Assembly: GCF_002567005.1 (NCBI RefSeq)
Contig: NZ_NUZU01000037.1
Span: forward strand, 245,108 to 309,107
From: Bacillus sp. AFS073361
GTDB taxonomy: Bacteria > Bacillota > Bacilli > Bacillales > Cytobacillaceae
Length of the DNA: 64,000 nt
Direction of reading: 5' to 3'
Position numbers and translations under genes: made by a program. Positions within the stretch are counted from its first letter, which is position 1. Every line of letters starts with the position of its first letter. The notes beneath the pieces are model-generated. The model was not told the origin of the DNA and did not search any database. It saw only the letters and a program-made list of their open reading frames with translations. Positions 26,774-34,343 of the stretch are shown here, piece after piece.

Positions 26774-27958
26774 ATGAGTATCACTACAACAGTCAATCTT
26801 AATCAACTAGCAGAAGAAACAAAAGAACAAGTCATTGCCTGGAGAAGGCATTTACATCAAAATCCTGAATTATCATTCCAAGAGGAAAAAACCTCGCAAT
26901 TCATCTATGATACTTTACAATCGTTTGGAAACTTGGAGATTTCCCGCCCGACTAAAACAAGTGTGGTGGCTCGCTTAATCGGTGCTGAACCAGGTAAAAC
27001 ACTTGCAATTCGTGCGGATATGGACGCCCTGCCAATTCAAGAGGAGAACACTTTTGAATTTGCTTCCCAAACTCCAGGTGTAATGCATGCATGCGGCCAT
27101 GACGGTCATACCGCGATGCTGCTTGGTACCGCAAAAATTCTTTCAGGATTAAAGGATCATATTAAAGGTGAAGTTCGTTTCTTGTTCCAGCATGCGGAAG
27201 AGTTATTCCCAGGTGGAGCGGAAGAAATGGTTCAAGCAGGAGTCATGGACGGAGTGGACCTAGTAATTGGGACACATTTATGGTCACCAATTGAAAAAGG
27301 CAAAGTTGGAGTTGTGTACGGTCCGATGATGGCTTCACCCGATACGTTCTGGATTACAGTGAATGGTAAAGGCGGGCATGCCGCACTTCCACATCAAACA
27401 ATTGATTCCATTGCTGTCGCAGCGCAAGTAGTGACGAACCTTCAGCATATAGTCTCAAGGAATACGGATCCACTAGATAGTTTAGTTATTTCAGTAACCC
27501 AATTTCTTGCAGGAACAACTCATAATGTTATTCCCGGCTCTGTAAAACTTTGGGGTACTGTACGAAGCTTTGATTCAACACTTCGCGAATCGATTCCAGC
27601 TAAAATGGAACGCGTGGTCAAGGGTATTACTGAAGCACATGAAGCATCTTACGAATTCAAATATGAGTTTGGCTATCGCCCTGTCATCAATGATAACGAA
27701 GTGACTGCAGTCATTGAAGAAACCGTACGAGAAGTATTTGGTGAAGAGGCGCTTGATATGATGAGGCCAAATATGGGTGGAGAAGATTTCTCTGCATTTA
27801 TGGAAAAAGCTCCAGGCTGTTACTTTTATGTTGGAGCAGGTAATGAGGAGAAAGGTATTACTTATCCACATCACCACGAACGTTTTACAATCGATGAAGA
27901 CGCACTAGAAATTGGAGTAAAAACGTTCCTGCATGCGACCTTTAAATTTTTAGCTTAA
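26774..27958 (+). CDS. M20D amidohydrolase (N-acyl-L-amino acid amidohydrolase/hippurate hydrolase type)
   Basis: Peptidase-like amidase cleaving N-acyl amino acids. Metal and catalytic sites: RRHLHQNPELSFQEEKT at the start (W-RRHLH), IRADMDALPIQE, MHACGHDGHTAMLLG with the Cys-x-His/Asp cluster, FLFQHAEELFPGG and HHHERFTIDEDAL at the end. All are standard for the hippurate hydrolase/HipO and AmaA group. Start ATG 26774 is 9 bases after AGGAG; ATG 26765 abuts it. 15 bases separate it from the first amidohydrolase, so the two are one operon acting on a family of N-substituted amino acids. Confidence 0.9.
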   Translation: MSITTTVNLNQLAEETKEQVIAWRRHLHQNPELSFQEEKTSQFIYDTLQSFGNLEISRPTKTSVVARLIGAEPGKTLAIRADMDALPIQEENTFEFASQTPGVMHACGHDGHTAMLLGTAKILSGLKDHIKGEVRFLFQHAEELFPGGAEEMVQAGVMDGVDLVIGTHLWSPIEKGKVGVVYGPMMASPDTFWITVNGKGGHAALPHQTIDSIAVAAQVVTNLQHIVSRNTDPLDSLVISVTQFLAGTTHNVIPGSVKLWGTVRSFDSTLRESIPAKMERVVKGITEAHEASYEFKYEFGYRPVINDNEVTAVIEETVREVFGEEALDMMRPNMGGEDFSAFMEKAPGCYFYVGAGNEEKGITYPHHHERFTIDEDALEIGVKTFLHATFKFLA

Positions 27959-27976
27959 AAAATACGCAATTTAGTT

Positions 27977-28015
27977 CCTTCGTGGAATTTATATAAAAAA
28001 AAGGTTCCACGAAGG
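27977..28015. other. perfect 11-bp inverted repeat without U-run in mid-operon
   Basis: CCTTCGTGGAA and TTCCACGAAGG are separated by 17 AT-rich bases, between the second amidohydrolase and the DUF3311/symporter pair. The following bases are TCCGCC, so it is not a standard terminator for plus-strand transcripts. It could be an mRNA-stabilising hairpin that sets different expression of the enzymes and transporter, or a binding site. Confidence 0.5.
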
Positions 28016-28072
28016 TCCGCCTATATAAATAGAAAGAAGGCATCAATATAAACTAATATTGGGGGTTTATCT

Positions 28073-28270
28073 ATGAAATTACATCAACTTCTTGCAATCA
28101 TACCATTTATTGGATTACTTGGCGGAGTTCCTTTCGTTAATAAGGTCACTCCCTACGTGTTCGGAATGCCTTTTGTTCTCTTTTACATTGTTCTTTGGGT
28201 AGTTATTACTTCAGGAATTATGGCGCTTGTGTTTAAAATGGACCCAGCAAATAAGGAGGAGGAGATCTAA
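28073..28270 (+). CDS. DUF3311 small membrane protein
   Basis: 65 residues with two membrane helices (about 5-25 and 34-56). The sequence IPFIGLLGGVPFVNKVTPYV and FVLFYIVLWVVITSGIM matches the DUF3311 family, which is nearly always encoded directly before a sodium:solute symporter, as here (the stop shares one base with the symporter start). It is probably an accessory subunit of that carrier. AATATTGGGGGTTT includes the ribosome site. Confidence 0.85.
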   Translation: MKLHQLLAIIPFIGLLGGVPFVNKVTPYVFGMPFVLFYIVLWVVITSGIMALVFKMDPANKEEEI

Positions 28271-29742
28271 TGAATACGGCATTAATTATCATTTTCGGAT
28301 TTTTAGCGTTATCCATCTTCCTCGGAGTTCAAGCTCAAAAAGGGAAGGATATGAGTCTTGAACAATGGTCTGTTGGGGGCCGCGGCTTCGGCACCATCTT
28401 TGTCTTCTTGTTAATGGCAGGGGAAATTTACACTACGTTTACTTTCTTAGGCGGAAGCGGCTGGGCTTATGGTAAAGGAGGCCCAACTTATTATATTCTA
28501 GGATACGGCTGTTTAGCTTATATTATGTCCTATTGGTTGCTTCCAGCAATTTGGAAATATGCAAAAGATAACAATTTAATGTCTCAATCTGATTTTTTTG
28601 TTAGTAAATACAAAAGCCCGTTACTTGGTGTTTTTGTCTCGCTAGTTGGCGTAGTCGCGCTTATTCCATATCTTGTCCTTCAATTAAAAGGTTTAGGGAT
28701 TATCGTTGCTGAAGCTTCAGGTGGTTCGATCTCATCCACTGCAGCGATTTGGATTGGTGTTATTGCTGTAACGGTTTACGTAATGATCTCAGGAATCCAT
28801 GGTTCTGCATGGACAGCCGTTATTAAGGATATCATGATTTTGGGGATTGTTTTATTCTTAGGGATTTATCTGCCAATTCATTACTATGGCGGATTCCAAC
28901 CAATGTTCGAAGCAATTGAAGCTGCAAAACCAGGATTCCTTGCAATGCCTGAAACTGGTTTAAGTGTTTCCTGGTTCATATCAACTGTATTATTAACGGC
29001 ACTTGGTTTCTATATGTGGCCGCACACTTTCGGTTCCATTTATTCTGCACAAAGTTCAAAGGTTTTCCGTAAGAATGCGATTATCATGCCGTTATATCAG
29101 TTAGTGTTATTATTTGTATTCTTCGTTGGTTTTGCTGCCATCCTACAGGTGAAAGGGTTAGAAGGGGCAGACGGTGACCTTGCCTTATTAAAACTTTCAA
29201 TGCAGACGTTTGATCCTTGGGTAGTTGGGTTAATCGGTGCAGCTGGTCTATTAACAGCAATTGTTCCAGGTTCGATGATTATGATGTCCGCATCTACTCT
29301 ATTAGCGAAAAACGTCTATAAGGTCTTTGTACCAAAAGCGACAGACCTTCAAGTTTCTAAATTAGCTAAGAACTTAGTACCAGTTGTTGCAATTATCGCT
29401 TTATACTTTACATTTAAGGGCGGGGACACTTTAGTAACCTTGTTATTAATGGGTTACAGTCTTGTTACACAATTGTTCCCAGCATTGGTTTTCAGCTTAG
29501 CGAAAAACAACGTAGTTACAAAAGCAGGTGCTTTCGCAGGTATCGCAGTAGGGGTCTTTACGGTTGCCTACATTACAATTAGTGCTTCAACTGTTGGGAC
29601 TCTTTTCCCTGCACTACCGCAATTTGTTAAGGATCTAAATGTGGGTGTTATCGCATTAATTATCAATTTAGTAGTTACATTTGCTGTTAGTTTCGTAACA
29701 AAATCTGCAACCTCTAATAACACGAATGAGCGTGTGGCTTAA
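28270..29742 (+). CDS. sodium:solute symporter family transporter
   Basis: 490-residue SSS-family (LeuT-fold) carrier with about 13 membrane helices. Family marks include SVGGRGFGTIFVFLLMAGE at the first two helices, the KYKSPLLG loop and GLLTAIVPGSMIMMSASTLLAKN, the region holding sodium-site serines. It overlaps the DUF3311 gene (TAATG). In this operon it most likely imports the N-acyl or N-carbamoyl compound cleaved by the two amidohydrolases. A terminator follows. Confidence 0.9.
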   Translation: MNTALIIIFGFLALSIFLGVQAQKGKDMSLEQWSVGGRGFGTIFVFLLMAGEIYTTFTFLGGSGWAYGKGGPTYYILGYGCLAYIMSYWLLPAIWKYAKDNNLMSQSDFFVSKYKSPLLGVFVSLVGVVALIPYLVLQLKGLGIIVAEASGGSISSTAAIWIGVIAVTVYVMISGIHGSAWTAVIKDIMILGIVLFLGIYLPIHYYGGFQPMFEAIEAAKPGFLAMPETGLSVSWFISTVLLTALGFYMWPHTFGSIYSAQSSKVFRKNAIIMPLYQLVLLFVFFVGFAAILQVKGLEGADGDLALLKLSMQTFDPWVVGLIGAAGLLTAIVPGSMIMMSASTLLAKNVYKVFVPKATDLQVSKLAKNLVPVVAIIALYFTFKGGDTLVTLLLMGYSLVTQLFPALVFSLAKNNVVTKAGAFAGIAVGVFTVAYITISASTVGTLFPALPQFVKDLNVGVIALIINLVVTFAVSFVTKSATSNNTNERVA

Positions 29743-29756
29743 TTAAAAATCAATAT

Positions 29757-29805
29757 AAACACCTCCAATGTCGATGTGATTTGACTACTGGAGGTGTTTT
29801 ATTTT
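29757..29805. terminator. terminator after the symporter gene
   Basis: AAACACCTCCA/TGGAGGTGTTT 11-bp stem with a 21-base loop, followed by TATTTT; also lies downstream of the convergent minus-strand gene. Confidence 0.83.
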
Positions 29806-29836
29806 GGAACATGGTTAATTGTAAAGTTAAGTGGAT

Positions 29837-30427
29837 TCAGTCTGTTTGTGTGTGATTTTCTTCTTTCTTTTGATTCATCAACAAAAATGTTAATGGCTGC
29901 TCTGTTCCTGTCATTAATTTGTACACATAGGAAGAGGTAATTTTATAGCCATCGTCTATTTTCGCGGCTAAATAATTCGTTCGTTCAAACAAAATCGAAC
30001 GAATATGATTGATTTGCCGGGAGATTTTGTCCATAAGTGCTTCTTGGTTGTCCAGGCGCAGTAAAACTCCCCCTTGAAACTCCTCTTGTTTCGTCATTTT
30101 TTCTGAAACCTCTTTTTGTATTTCCAATTGTTCATTCATTTGTTTGACAAGTTGATGATTCATAGCCTCGCTTCGTTCCAAACGATTACGTAAATCATTC
30201 AGCTGTGATTCAATATGGTTCCATTGAGTGAATTGTGTTTCTTCTTGTAACTGTGTTTGTAAGCCAATTTCAGATAACGCTTTTTTAAGTGCTGTATTCG
30301 CTTTTTGCTGTTCCTGTACGAGTTCTGACAGAAAATCCTGTCTTGAAATCATCTGATTTTTTGTTTGCAGTTGTCCTTTATTTTTGTAGACCTCCGGATG
30401 ATGATTTTTGTTGATGAATAATCCCAT
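29837..30427 (-). CDS. conserved coiled-coil protein, unknown function
   Basis: 196 residues with no signal peptide or membrane helix. The start MGLFINKNHHPEVYKNKGQ is distinctive and, as I recall, conserved among Bacillus hypothetical proteins. Residues about 25-145 are rich in Q, E, K and L in heptads, predicting a long coiled coil; the C-terminal part (150-190) is more globular. GAGAGAGG stands directly before the ATG. No function can be assigned. It is a single gene between convergent and divergent neighbours. Confidence 0.7.
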   Translation of the reverse strand: MGLFINKNHHPEVYKNKGQLQTKNQMISRQDFLSELVQEQQKANTALKKALSEIGLQTQLQEETQFTQWNHIESQLNDLRNRLERSEAMNHQLVKQMNEQLEIQKEVSEKMTKQEEFQGGVLLRLDNQEALMDKISRQINHIRSILFERTNYLAAKIDDGYKITSSYVYKLMTGTEQPLTFLLMNQKKEENHTQTD

Positions 30428-30530
30428 ACCTCTCTCCGCCTTTTATGTTTTTGAATGTGATATTTTATGCTTAATATTCATAAGAGGGGACATGATTGGG
30501 CTAGGTCAGAGGCAATTGGTGTATTGTTTA

Positions 30531-30571
30531 CAAAAAAACGCATGTGGTTTTGTTATAAACCTCATGCGTTT
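30531..30571 (-). terminator. terminator of the HAD phosphatase gene
   Basis: Long stem AAACGCATG-t-GGTTT against AAACC-t-CATGCGTTT around TGTTAT; the A-run at 30532-30538 gives the minus-strand U-run. Confidence 0.88.
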
Positions 30572-30588
30572 GATGTATGAATATTGAT

Positions 30589-31410
30589 TTACACTAGCTG
30601 TACTGATTTCAACACAAACTTTTCAACGACCTTTGCCACACCATCGTTCATATTGGTGTCGGTCACATAATTAGCTTTTTCCTTAATATCGGCTGGTGCA
30701 TTGCCCATGGCTACACCTAGTCCTGCAAACTCTATCATTGCTAAATCATTGTAGCTGTCTCCTATAGCAATAACTTCTTCGCGTTTAATTCCAAGTTGTC
30801 CAATCAAGTGGTTGAGACTCGTACCTTTTGTTACACCTGCTTCGGTGAATTCCAAAAAGAAAGGTTTTGAACGCATTACACTTAGTTGACCAGCTAATTC
30901 CTGTTGAAGTTTTTTCTCCACTTTGGCAAGCTCCATTTCATCTTCAAGCATTAACACCTTAACAACAGGTTCTTTCACAGAATCTACTAAGCTGTCAACC
31001 TCAAAGATTTCTAAACCAGTAATTTCACTCTCAATATCGGTATATTGATTCCCAGCTTCGGTTACAATGGTGTCGCCGACATAGGTATGCATCCAAACAT
31101 TCTCACGACGACTTAATTCGTAGAGATGATGTACTGTTTCTGGGGACAATGTGCTGCTAAAAAGCTCTTCACCGGTTAGACAGTTTGTTATTTTTGCCCC
31201 ATTAAAAGAAAGAATAAAACTTCCGTACTTCTTTAAATTCAATTCTTCAGCAATACCATACATGGCATAGGTTGGTCGCCCTGATGCTAATACGACCTTA
31301 ACTCCCACTTCCTGGGCATCCATTAACGCCTTCTTTGTCCGTGGGGAAATTGTATGGTCGTCCTGTAGTAACGTATCATCGAGATCTAAAACAATCATTT
31401 TATAATTCAT
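30589..31410 (-). CDS. Cof-type HAD-IIB phosphatase (YidA-like)
   Basis: Cytosolic Mg-dependent sugar-phosphate or nucleotide-related phosphatase, 273 residues. HAD motif I is LDLDDTLLQDD (nucleophile and acid Asp), motif II LASGRPTY, motif III Lys in the region FLEFTEAGVTKGTSLN and motif IV IAIGDSYNDLAMIEFAG. The C2-type cap (about 85-195) fits class IIB. B. subtilis has many paralogues, so the substrate is open. Monocistronic with its own terminator. Confidence 0.92.
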   Translation of the reverse strand: MNYKMIVLDLDDTLLQDDHTISPRTKKALMDAQEVGVKVVLASGRPTYAMYGIAEELNLKKYGSFILSFNGAKITNCLTGEELFSSTLSPETVHHLYELSRRENVWMHTYVGDTIVTEAGNQYTDIESEITGLEIFEVDSLVDSVKEPVVKVLMLEDEMELAKVEKKLQQELAGQLSVMRSKPFFLEFTEAGVTKGTSLNHLIGQLGIKREEVIAIGDSYNDLAMIEFAGLGVAMGNAPADIKEKANYVTDTNMNDGVAKVVEKFVLKSVQLV

Positions 31411-31547
31411 TCTTAGCTGAGTCCTTTCTTTACTATATATACTCTTATCTTACTATAAAAATAGGATAAAAACTTTTAATAATTGAATCTAATTATGAGA
31501 TTGGTAAATAAAATAGAGAAAAACCAACATGCTAAAGGTGAATATTT

Positions 31548-31592
31548 ATGTCCATTTTTGATATTTTTAGAAGTAAATTTCATATGTTTTAG
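31548..31592 (+). CDS. possible 14-residue micropeptide
   Basis: ATG with AAAGGTG 7 bases upstream opens MSIFDIFRSKFHMF, an amphipathic, aromatic-rich peptide, closed by TAG that lies inside the left arm of an intrinsic terminator. The compact unit (ribosome site, ORF, terminator) in a 250-bp gap argues for expression. I know no homologue. It resembles short membrane-surface helices in composition, with F/I on one face and R/K/D on the other. Confidence 0.4.
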   Translation: MSIFDIFRSKFHMF

Positions 31593-31620
31593 CCTCCTTT
31601 TTGCTGAGGGAGGTTTTTCT
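31591..31620 (+). terminator. terminator directly after the micropeptide ORF
   Basis: CCTCC/GGAGG core with flanking weak pairs and TTTTT after it; ends just before the tag gene region. Confidence 0.6.
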
Positions 31621-31680
31621 ATTTGAAAAAATATGTAATACTAAAGAAACAATCAAGGGAGTATGGGAGGAATCTTGATA

Positions 31681-32247
31681 ATGAATCGCTGTGGTTGGGT
31701 AAATCAGGATCCATTATATATTGACTATCATGATCATGAATGGGGAGTTCCGGTCTATGATGACCGGCTGTTATTTGAATACTTAAATCTTGAAGGGGCA
31801 CAGGCAGGTCTTAGCTGGTATACGATCTTAAAGAAGCGAGAGAACTATCGACAGTCCTTTGATAACTTTGAAGCTGAAAAAATTATTCAGTTTGATGAAA
31901 AGAAAATCGAAGAGTTGATTCAAAATGAAGGGATTGTCAGAAATAAACTCAAAATCAATGCTGTTATTACCAATGCACATGCGTTTTTGAAGGTCGTCGA
32001 CGAATTTGGCTCATTTAGTAAGTACATATGGTCCTTTGTTGGTGGTAAAACAATTCAAAATCACTTTAAAGAAATGAAAGATGTTCCTGCAGTCACGGAA
32101 ATAAGTGATAAATTAAGTAAGGATTTAAAGAAGCGCGGGTTTAAGTTTGTTGGCTCGACTATCTGTTATGCATTTATGCAAGCGACTGGAATGGTGAATG
32201 ACCATATCGAGTCCTGTGTTTGTTACCAGAAATTAAGTACTCCATGA
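31681..32247 (+). CDS. tag: DNA-3-methyladenine glycosylase I
   Basis: Removes 3-methyladenine from alkylated DNA in base excision repair. From ATG 31681 the residues match E. coli Tag numbering: Cys4 in MNRCGW and His17 in DYHDHEWG (zinc ligands), Glu38 and Trp46 in LNLEGAQAGLSWYTIL (base pocket), and the C-terminal zinc ligands His and Cys in NDHIESCVCY. GGGAGG lies 10 bases upstream; ATG 31663 is in frame but overlaps the ribosome site. 188 residues, normal length. Single gene. Confidence 0.95.
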   Translation: MNRCGWVNQDPLYIDYHDHEWGVPVYDDRLLFEYLNLEGAQAGLSWYTILKKRENYRQSFDNFEAEKIIQFDEKKIEELIQNEGIVRNKLKINAVITNAHAFLKVVDEFGSFSKYIWSFVGGKTIQNHFKEMKDVPAVTEISDKLSKDLKKRGFKFVGSTICYAFMQATGMVNDHIESCVCYQKLSTP

Positions 32248-32250
32248 GAA

Positions 32251-32282
32251 AAGCCCATCACAACCGTGGTGGGCTTCCTTAC
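32251..32282. terminator. tag terminator
   Basis: AAGCCCATCAC/GTGGTGGGCTT stem, loop AACC, then CCTTACT. The U-run is weak on the plus strand; it also lies just beyond the stop of the minus-strand small gene at 32291. Confidence 0.7.
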
Positions 32283-32290
32283 TGTACAAA

Positions 32291-32452
32291 TTACTTTATA
32301 GTTTTATCGATTGCGAATTCAGAGGCAGGCAATGTAATAACCTTACCACCAATTTGAACATGAATCGTATCGTTGAAAATGGCTTTTACAATTCCTTTTA
32401 AGGAGATGGTTGAATTAACAGAGATTTTTTTGGATTCAGATTGGTTTGCCAC
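32291..32452 (-). CDS. 53-residue paralogous small protein (copy 1), unknown function
   Basis: GTG start with AAAGGCG 8 bases upstream. Translation starts MANQSESKKISVNSTISLKG and ends LPASEFAIDKTIK. By eye about three quarters of residues are shared with copy 2 at 33494-33655, including the whole core SVNSTISLKGIVKAIFND and the following HVQIGG. Alternating hydrophobic residues and glycine turns suggest a small beta-barrel such as an SH3/OB-like fold. No recognised family or function. The two copies flank a TetR gene on the opposite strand. Confidence 0.7.
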   Translation of the reverse strand: MANQSESKKISVNSTISLKGIVKAIFNDTIHVQIGGKVITLPASEFAIDKTIK

Positions 32453-32621
32453 AATATCAACGCCTTTCGAAAAGTTAGAAGCACAATTAATATTACATTA
32501 AATTATTCGGAAAAATATAATAAATTCCTGCATAGATAAGGGATTATTTTATAAAAAATCGGTCATGTTACGATCCAACTATTTTGTAAAGGGGTGTTTA
32601 TACATTAATAGCAGTTTAACA

Positions 32622-32686
32622 TGAACCGTAGTTCAAGTATCGCATGGAGAGAAGGGTATGTCAACGAAAACATGAACTGTGGTTCA
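32622..32686. promoter_or_regulatory. duplicated TetR operator upstream of the TetR gene
   Basis: Two 14-bp palindromes TGAACCGTAGTTCA (32622-32635) and TGAACTGTGGTTCA (32673-32686), each inside AACATGAAC-N4-GTTCAA, lie 51 bp apart (about five helical turns). The second is 40 bases before the TetR ATG and overlaps the probable -35 region of a promoter with TATGAT at 32703. Autoregulation by looping or cooperative binding is likely. Confidence 0.7.
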
Positions 32687-32725
32687 AATTTTAAAAAAGT
32701 GGTATGATATAAATGAGGTGATAAA

Positions 32726-33373
32726 ATGCCGGACAATGATGACCTATTAATTGGTGAATTCCCTTTTCTCCCAAAGCAGGAGCGGGCGCAGCAAAAAAGG
32801 AATGCATTGCTCGAAAGTGGTTTGCATCTATTTATTTCTTGTGGGTACGAGCAAACGACGGCTAAGGAAATTGCAGCCCATGCCGGGGTGGCGACCGGAA
32901 CCTTTTATCGGTATTTCTCTGATAAACGCCAGCTATTAATGTCGTTATTAGAAGATAAAATTGACAAACTTCTCCCACCTGAACCGAGCTGGGTTTCAAG
33001 GGATCCGCAATCATTGTTAGCATCAGTATTAGAAGCTCATAACAAACGACTTAGTGAGTTAGGTCTGCAGCGTGTACTGCCTGAATTGGTGTTGAAAGAC
33101 CCAGGACTGGCTGAATTTTTAGGTGAAGCACGAAAGAAAATTTATTCAAAAATTCTGTTCGGTTTAAAGCAAGCCGATGAAAATGGATTAACGTGGAAGG
33201 ATTTGGATTTAGAAGCTGTCGCTTGGGCAATATTAGTTTTAGTGGAGAATAGTCACGGAACCGAAATCCTTGGTGGGAAAAGTACAGATTTTCAAGAGAT
33301 TTCAAAAGTTATTTGCCGGATGGTATTTCCACCAGATGTATTAGAGCAATTGCGTGTTTCCAATGAGGAATAG
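32726..33373 (+). CDS. TetR/AcrR-family transcriptional regulator
   Basis: 215-residue repressor. The N-terminal helix-turn-helix is textbook: ISCGYEQTTAKEIAAHAGVA then TGTFYRYFSDKRQLL (about residues 33-70). The C-terminal ligand domain (80-205) is not family-specific. GAGGTG precedes the ATG by 6 bases. Two identical-form palindromes upstream (32622-32686) are the probable operators. The adjacent genes on the minus strand are the two 53-residue paralogues, whose starts are not near those palindromes, so no target apart from itself can be named. Confidence 0.9.
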   Translation: MPDNDDLLIGEFPFLPKQERAQQKRNALLESGLHLFISCGYEQTTAKEIAAHAGVATGTFYRYFSDKRQLLMSLLEDKIDKLLPPEPSWVSRDPQSLLASVLEAHNKRLSELGLQRVLPELVLKDPGLAEFLGEARKKIYSKILFGLKQADENGLTWKDLDLEAVAWAILVLVENSHGTEILGGKSTDFQEISKVICRMVFPPDVLEQLRVSNEE

Positions 33374-33410
33374 ATCATAAATGATTGGAAATATTTTTTG
33401 CTTATTTAAC

Positions 33411-33443
33411 AGCCCTTCACAAAAGATGTGAAGGGCTTTTCTT
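33411..33443 (+). terminator. terminator of the TetR gene
   Basis: AGCCCTTCAC/GTGAAGGGCT 10-bp stem, loop AAAAGAT, then TTTCTTT. Confidence 0.88.
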
Positions 33444-33493
33444 TAGTAAAATACTAATTTACTGCTATTGCTTGGATTTACAAGATAAATGAA

Positions 33494-33655
33494 CTATTGG
33501 ACTGGCTTTTCAATCAGCAATTCAGATGCTGGAAGTGTGATAATTTTACCGCCAATCTGCACATGAACGGTATCGTTGAAAATGGCTTTGACAATTCCTT
33601 TTAATGAAATTGTTGAGTTAACAGAGATTTTTTTTACATCAGCTTTGTTTGCCAA
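33494..33655 (-). CDS. 53-residue paralogous small protein (copy 2), unknown function
   Basis: TTG start with AAGGGTG 9 bases upstream. Translation starts MANKADVKKISVNSTISLKG and ends LPASELLIEKPVQ. Same length and frame as copy 1 (32291-32452) with the central IVKAIFNDTVHVQIGGK nearly unchanged; nucleotide likeness is also visible in the core. Non-ATG starts in both copies suggest low translation. Function unknown. The pair surrounds the TetR gene in a nested arrangement with both on the minus strand. Confidence 0.7.
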   Translation of the reverse strand: MANKADVKKISVNSTISLKGIVKAIFNDTVHVQIGGKIITLPASELLIEKPVQ

Positions 33656-33845
33656 ATTAACCAACACCCTTCAAAATAGTTATGAAAATATTATATATGA
33701 AGATAAGGAAATAAAGCTAGAATAAATAATCAGAAAAGTTAAAAAATATTTCTGTGGATTGCAACACATTTTTTTATATATCATTCATATGTGAAATTAA
33801 AATAAATGGTGTATGATATAATCATCCCAAAAAGGAGGCGGAGCA

Positions 33846-34193
33846 ATGTCAAATGAAGTCGGAAAGATAAATGAGCTTATTGATGATCCATGCTGCTCAC
33901 TTGATGAAAGTGATCGTAAAAGTCATCATTCCGATAAAGTGAAAAATAATCTTGTCACAAGATTAAACCGTATTGAAGGTCAAATTCGCGGCATTAAAGG
34001 CTTAATTGAAAAAGATACATATTGTGATGATGTCATTAACCAGATATCGGCCACTCAGTCCGCCTTAAATAGTGTTGCCAAAATCCTGCTTGAAGGACAT
34101 CTAAAGAGCTGTGTTGTTGAAAGAATACAGGAAGGTGATTTGGAAGTCTTGGATGAGGTTTTAATTACTATTCAAAAATTAATGAAAAAATAA
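33846..34193 (+). CDS. csoR: CsoR-family metal-sensing repressor
   Basis: 115-residue all-helical repressor of the CsoR/RcnR family. After an unusual N-terminal extension with DPCCS and SHHSD (extra Cys/His), the core has RLNRIEGQIRGIKGLIE and the ligand set Cys60 (DTYCDD), His85 (LEGHLKSC) and Cys89, matching the Cu(I) site Cys-His-Cys of CsoR. In B. subtilis csoR precedes copZA; here no copper chaperone or ATPase gene follows, so the target is elsewhere. GGAGG lies 7 bases before the ATG. The symbol is by family; a persulfide or other metal sensor is possible. Confidence 0.82.
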   Translation: MSNEVGKINELIDDPCCSLDESDRKSHHSDKVKNNLVTRLNRIEGQIRGIKGLIEKDTYCDDVINQISATQSALNSVAKILLEGHLKSCVVERIQEGDLEVLDEVLITIQKLMKK

Positions 34194-34205
34194 TTTTTTC
34201 GACGA

Positions 34206-34234
34206 AGAATGTGCCTTTGGTATGTTCTTTTTTT
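34206..34234 (+). terminator. terminator of the CsoR-like gene
   Basis: AGAATGTGCC/GGTATGTTCT stem with wobbles, loop TTT, then TTTTTT. Confidence 0.72.
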
Positions 34235-34239
34235 ATTCC

Positions 34240-34295
34240 CAGCAATTATCGGGTTCAATTGGCGAATTTTTGAGTTTAATCAGCGAATCGCAGAA
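34240..34295. repeat. second copy of the 21-bp phased repeat (three units, inverse orientation)
   Basis: Read on the minus strand, units ATTCGCTGATTAAACTC, ATTCGCCAATTGAACCC and ATTGCTGGG have heads at 34288, 34267 and 34246, exactly 21 bp apart, matching the head sequence and period of the array at 15823-16016. Confidence 0.7.
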
Positions 34296-34303
34296 ATCAA
34301 CTT

Positions 34304-34336
34304 TTAAAAAAAATAGACCTCAAAATTGAGGTCTTA
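34304..34336 (-). terminator. terminator of the Atg22-type MFS gene
   Basis: AGACCTCAA/TTGAGGTCT stem with a short AA loop; A-run on the left gives the minus-strand U-run. Confidence 0.85.
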
Positions 34337-34343
34337 GTCATTT

